Source: Acinetobacter sp. LoGeW2-3
Lineage (GTDB): Bacteria; Pseudomonadota; Gammaproteobacteria; Pseudomonadales; Moraxellaceae
Assembly: GCF_002688565.1 (NCBI RefSeq)
Contig: NZ_CP024011.1
Coordinates: forward strand, 1,612,001-1,676,000
Reading direction: 5' to 3'
DNA length: 64,000 nt
Numbering within the stretch: the first letter of the stretch is position 1; every line of letters starts with the position of its first letter. Below are positions 61,024 to 64,000 of this stretch, piece after piece. The position numbers and the translations under genes are program-made. A model generated the notes under the pieces. That model did not search any database and was not told the origin of the DNA. It worked only from the letters and a program-made list of their open reading frames with translations.

Positions 61024-61848
61024 TTAAAACTGGATTAGTTTTCGGTGTTGCATCAAGGGCATGGATTCACGAACTTTATGCTGTTCATTTAAATCGAAGT
61101 CCACTGTGATGAGTTGAGCGCCTTCCGCATGTACCATATCTAATACCTGACCGCGGCTATTGGTGGCTGCGGCATGTCCCCAAGTCTGACGTTTTTCTCC
61201 ATGCCAGCCTTGTTGTGCGGCACCGAGAACAGCGCATTGAGTGTCCATGGCACGTGACTGAAGGAGTAATTGCCAATGCATCTGACCAGTCGTGTAGGTA
61301 AATGCAGCAGGTGCGGTGAGAATATTTGCACCCTGTTGGCGTAAAGTCAGTGCCAACTCTGGGAAGCGCAAGTCATAACATACCATCAGACCGATATTGC
61401 CAAATGGTGTTTTTGCAACAACGACATCGGTGCCTGGTTCAAAGAATTTAGATTCCTGATAACCACCGACAGCATCACCGACTTGCACATCGAATAAATG
61501 AATCTTGTCATAACGCGCTTCAGTGCGTTCCGGGCTAATGCATAGACTTACCGTGCGGACACGACCATCTTCAATGACTGAACCATCTGGACGATATGGG
61601 CAAGGTAGAGTGCCGGCCACAATCCAGATTTGATATTGATACGCTAATTTTTCGAGGCGTTGCTGAATATCTTCAAACTGAGCTGCGGTTTCACGCTGTT
61701 TTCCGGCAGCAAAGCAGACAAAATTTTCAGGAAAGACAATCAGTTCAGCACCATTGGCTTTGCTCTGTTGAATCAAGGATTCTATCGTTTTGAAATTATC
61801 TTCAATTTCATTCTGAGAATTCATTTGTACAACAGAGAGTAAAGTCAT
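61024..61848 (-). CDS. Carbon-nitrogen hydrolase (Nit1-like, probable deaminated-glutathione amidase)
   Basis: A 274-residue nitrilase-superfamily amidase with the catalytic triad Glu41 (LIVFPENF), Lys115 (RYDKIHLFD) and Cys157 (LMVCYDLRFPEL). The context YDKIHLFDVQVGDAVGGYQES and the closing RESMPLMQHRK are typical of the Nit1/YbeM group that hydrolyses deaminated glutathione. That substrate is inferred from family resemblance. It is leftward, 24 bases after the STAS gene stop, so it is likely the last gene of the phosphatase-STAS-amidase operon. Confidence 0.85.
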   Translation of the reverse strand: MTLLSVVQMNSQNEIEDNFKTIESLIQQSKANGAELIVFPENFVCFAAGKQRETAAQFEDIQQRLEKLAYQYQIWIVAGTLPCPYRPDGSVIEDGRVRTVSLCISPERTEARYDKIHLFDVQVGDAVGGYQESKFFEPGTDVVVAKTPFGNIGLMVCYDLRFPELALTLRQQGANILTAPAAFTYTTGQMHWQLLLQSRAMDTQCAVLGAAQQGWHGEKRQTWGHAAATNSRGQVLDMVHAEGAQLITVDFDLNEQHKVRESMPLMQHRKLIQF

Positions 61849-61872
61849 GGTTTCCTTCCTGGAAAATTGAGA

Positions 61873-62391
61873 TTAAATATTGGGTTCGGACACCTTATCG
61901 AGATTGTCCTGCTCTTTTTGCAGCTGTTTAACCAAAGGCTCGAACATATTTTTATTGCTTTCATTGAGTTTCATCAATGTCTTATGCGCATCTAAAACCG
62001 TGGTCAGCATATTGCGATGTGTCACGTGCTCTTCGATCAGGGCACGTGTGCAAACATTTGAATCCCCACAGTAATTCAGGATGACGAACACCTGTCCCAG
62101 CCCCATACTATTGGCTAAGGTGGTGATATCTGAATTGGTAGAGAGCATGACGGCCTGGATATGATGAATCTGTTTAAGCTTCAAACCTAGCTTTGCAAGA
62201 ACACCGAGTACAGTGCTGTCAATAAAACTGGTTTCAGTTAAATCGACAATCGCACCAACGACATTATCTTGCTGTTCAATTTTGTTCAGTAACTTGTCTA
62301 GACTTATGCAAGATTGCGCACGCACTTCGCCAATAAGCTTAAAAATATGCGTTCCGTTCAAACTTGCATATTCAACATGACCTGTTGACAT
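61873..62391 (-). CDS. STAS-domain anti-anti-sigma-like protein (GigB-like)
   Basis: A 172-residue protein with an N-terminal STAS domain: VEYASLNGTHIFKLIGEVRAQSCISLDKLL, then GAIVDLTETSFIDSTVLGVLAKLG, where Ser59 after Asp58 is the conserved phospho-acceptor position. The C-terminal 60 residues are helical and highly charged, beyond a basic STAS domain. With the PP2C phosphatase gene upstream it matches the GigA/GigB stress module of A. baumannii, where GigB is dephosphorylated by GigA and links to the nitrogen phosphotransferase protein NPr. That link is literature knowledge, inferred here. Confidence 0.8.
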   Translation of the reverse strand: MSTGHVEYASLNGTHIFKLIGEVRAQSCISLDKLLNKIEQQDNVVGAIVDLTETSFIDSTVLGVLAKLGLKLKQIHHIQAVMLSTNSDITTLANSMGLGQVFVILNYCGDSNVCTRALIEEHVTHRNMLTTVLDAHKTLMKLNESNKNMFEPLVKQLQKEQDNLDKVSEPNI

Positions 62392-62503
62392 ATAAATGCC
62401 ATTTGCAGAGAAGGATATTAAATTATCCCATAGGGCAGTTTTATACTCAAGTAGCTGAAGGTCTCAGTCAATTTAAGTATCTATTAAAGCAATAATTATA
62501 TTA

Positions 62504-63472
62504 TTAATTCATGCGGATAAAGCTAAGGAAGGCAATATCGTCCGCCACATGCTCTGGTGCTTGAAAAGATTGATTTTGCAAGTGATAGACCAGTTGAGCA
62601 AACTGTTCATTCAGGCCGCCATCAAAGGGTTCCAGGGCACCATCTGAGCAAAGAATGAAACGGGCATGACGTTTTAGCACGAATTCCTGTTCTTCTACTT
62701 CAAGTTCTTCAGTCAGACCGAGTGGGAAGCTGCTGGTCGATAAAATTTTCGGAGGTTGATCTGGTTCGAAGATAATCGGTGGTGGGTAATGTCCAGCACT
62801 GGACCAGCGCACCACATGGGTATCAAGATTTAAAATCCCGGCAATCATAGTGATATGCTTTTCAATATTCTCCTGAACCAGCATGCCATTCAGCTTTTTA
62901 ATCAGCTCACGCGGCGATTTAGAACGACCGTGGAAAGCCGCCATCCATGAGGTCAGTAAGCTACTGGTTACCCCATGTCCAGAAACATCAGCCAGATAGA
63001 ACATCACTTCTTTATCACTGATTTTCCAGTAATCGTACCAATCACCAGAAAGATAAGCAGAAGGCTGAAAATAGGTTTCAACTTGATAGTTCAACAGCTC
63101 AATAGGATTGGGGAGGAGTCTTTGTTGCAACTCTGCAGCAGAAGGCAGGTCACGGCTGTCCTGGTTTCTTTTATATTGGGCATCAATTTTTTGTAAGGCG
63201 AGGAGAGGCAGGGCTGGGAGTTTATTCCAGATCCATCCGGCAAGTGCCCCTTGCTCCCAGGCTTGGGACAGTTCGGTACCTTCATTTTCCAAAGCCAAGA
63301 CAATGGTTGGAAAATTCCATTGGTATTTCAGGTAATCATGTACGTCAGAAATTGCGAGAATGGTCTGGTCATACAACTCATGATCTTCAAGACCAATCAT
63401 TTGCACATCTGGAAGCGTGTCAAGGACTTGATCAAGATAAGGAATATCACGAGTCGGCTGAATAAAATACAT
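62504..63472 (-). CDS. PP2C/SpoIIE-type serine phosphatase (GigA-like)
   Basis: A 322-residue RsbU-type phosphatase. Residues 1-105 look like a degenerate receiver-type domain (QPTRDIPYLDQVLDTLPDVQMIGLEDHEL) lacking the full acidic pocket. The SpoIIE phosphatase domain follows, with metal-binding aspartates in LSGDWYDYW and LADVSGHGVTSSLL, SSAGHYPPPI, and the closing LCSDGALEPFDG. It would dephosphorylate the STAS protein encoded just downstream. I choose ATG 63472 (MYFIQPTRD); a TTG 21 bases earlier is possible. Neither has a strong ribosome site. Confidence 0.83.
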   Translation of the reverse strand: MYFIQPTRDIPYLDQVLDTLPDVQMIGLEDHELYDQTILAISDVHDYLKYQWNFPTIVLALENEGTELSQAWEQGALAGWIWNKLPALPLLALQKIDAQYKRNQDSRDLPSAAELQQRLLPNPIELLNYQVETYFQPSAYLSGDWYDYWKISDKEVMFYLADVSGHGVTSSLLTSWMAAFHGRSKSPRELIKKLNGMLVQENIEKHITMIAGILNLDTHVVRWSSAGHYPPPIIFEPDQPPKILSTSSFPLGLTEELEVEEQEFVLKRHARFILCSDGALEPFDGGLNEQFAQLVYHLQNQSFQAPEHVADDIAFLSFIRMN

Positions 63473-63574
63473 AAGGAAGTGAACTGATCCCAAATTTGTT
63501 TATTAGATGTACTATAACAAGCTATTGATTACCAGCGAATCTTTTTCACCGGTAATCTTGCTGAAATTATGCAC

Positions 63575-64000
63575 TTAGAATGCTGGATCTGTCGATTCGG
63601 TTTGATCTTCATCAAACTCATCTTCAAATTCATCATCTATATCGGTAAATAGACTTTCTGATTCTAGACCTTTCTTTTCAGCAATTGCATAGCTGGTACG
63701 TTGCAGATAAATATCTCGAATCTGCGCATATTTATCACCTGTCAATACGCCTTCAATCTCAAGTAGTTGAGAGCGTGCGTCAATACCACGCCATACCTGA
63801 TCGAACCAGTACAGGCCATCCTGATCTTCCAAAAGATATTTCTGCGGACGAGCCTGACTATCGACTGCAAGACCAATACCATCACGAATGGTACTTGGAC
63901 CAAAGACAGGTAACACCAGATAAGGGCCAGAAGGAATACCGTAATAACCCATGGTCACACCAAAACGTTCACCTTCGCTTTCTAAACCAATGCGGCGAGC
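63575..64000 (-). CDS. mlaA: MlaA/VacJ-family lipoprotein, C-terminal part (5' end outside window)
   Basis: The frame is open from the right edge (ARRIGLESEGERFG...) to the stop at 63575, about 141 residues. The conserved block VTMGYYGIPSGPYLVLPVFGPSTIRDGIGLAVD is the MlaA signature of the outer-membrane lipoprotein that removes misplaced phospholipids and passes them to MlaC. The tail is strongly acidic (DIDDEFEDEFDEDQTESTD), longer than in E. coli MlaA. The N-terminal signal and lipobox are beyond the window, so the gene is partial here. Confidence 0.88.
   Translation of the reverse strand, partial: ARRIGLESEGERFGVTMGYYGIPSGPYLVLPVFGPSTIRDGIGLAVDSQARPQKYLLEDQDGLYWFDQVWRGIDARSQLLEIEGVLTGDKYAQIRDIYLQRTSYAIAEKKGLESESLFTDIDDEFEDEFDEDQTESTDPAF

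Overview
The window is chromosomal DNA of a gammaproteobacterium of the genus Acinetobacter (or a very close Moraxellaceae relative). The evidence is a complete rRNA operon with an Acinetobacter-type 16S gene, a UmuD with a long N-terminal extension and no neighbouring lexA, a GigA/GigB-like stress pair, a ZnuD receptor behind a Zur-type palindrome, and the gene orders thrS-infC, rpmI-rplT, pheS-pheT-ihfA, accA-tilS and proC-yggT. The species cannot be fixed from sequence alone; the 16S variable regions do not look like A. baumannii.

Layout. 1-657: end of an unrecognised conserved gene. 858-6588: rrn operon (promoter, 16S, tRNA-Ile, tRNA-Ala, 23S, 5S, terminator). 6692-9161: a broken junction. 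The first ~70 codons of a Na/Pi cotransporter run into an IS21-family element (istA/istB), and on its far side lies only the last third of a DegT-type sugar aminotransferase. 9161-13971: a visibly AT-rich sugar cluster (NeuD-like acetyltransferase, two glycosyltransferases, an acyltransferase-3/SGNH O-acetyltransferase). Its position next to a late lipid A acyltransferase and aspS suggests the remnant of a lipooligosaccharide outer-core locus.

14036-29000: small membrane protein, lipid A acyltransferase, aspS, DUF4184 protein, Zur-boxed znuD, PLD-family enzyme, umuDC-type SOS mutagenesis genes with twin operators, acyl-CoA ligase, and a sugar-lactone oxidase paired with an alanine-racemase-like enzyme. 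29139-42759: translation block (thrS with a tRNA-like operator, infC with an ATT start, rpmI-rplT, pheS, pheT, ihfA), interrupted by a HAD phosphatase, Hsp20, GST, small membrane proteins, a TonB_C-type protein, an MFS exporter and a tail-anchored protein of unknown function.

42862-64000: Ala-rich lipoprotein, rho, trxA, ppx, accA, tilS, proC, yggT, polA, DUF2339 membrane protein, mscS with a partner gene, gspE, ohr, a nitrilase-family amidase, an anti-sigma-antagonist (STAS) protein with its PP2C phosphatase, and the C-terminal part of mlaA running off the end.

Three intergenic spacers (pheS/pheT, yggT/polA, DUF2339/mscS) carry a CCTCTCCC-type palindromic repeat family. Most of the window is ordinary housekeeping DNA. 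The most informative non-coding signals are the tRNA-Thr anticodon mimic before thrS, the paired 6-9-6 operators before umuD with a possible tiny divergent gene, and the IS-marked rearrangement at 6.9-8.8 kb.
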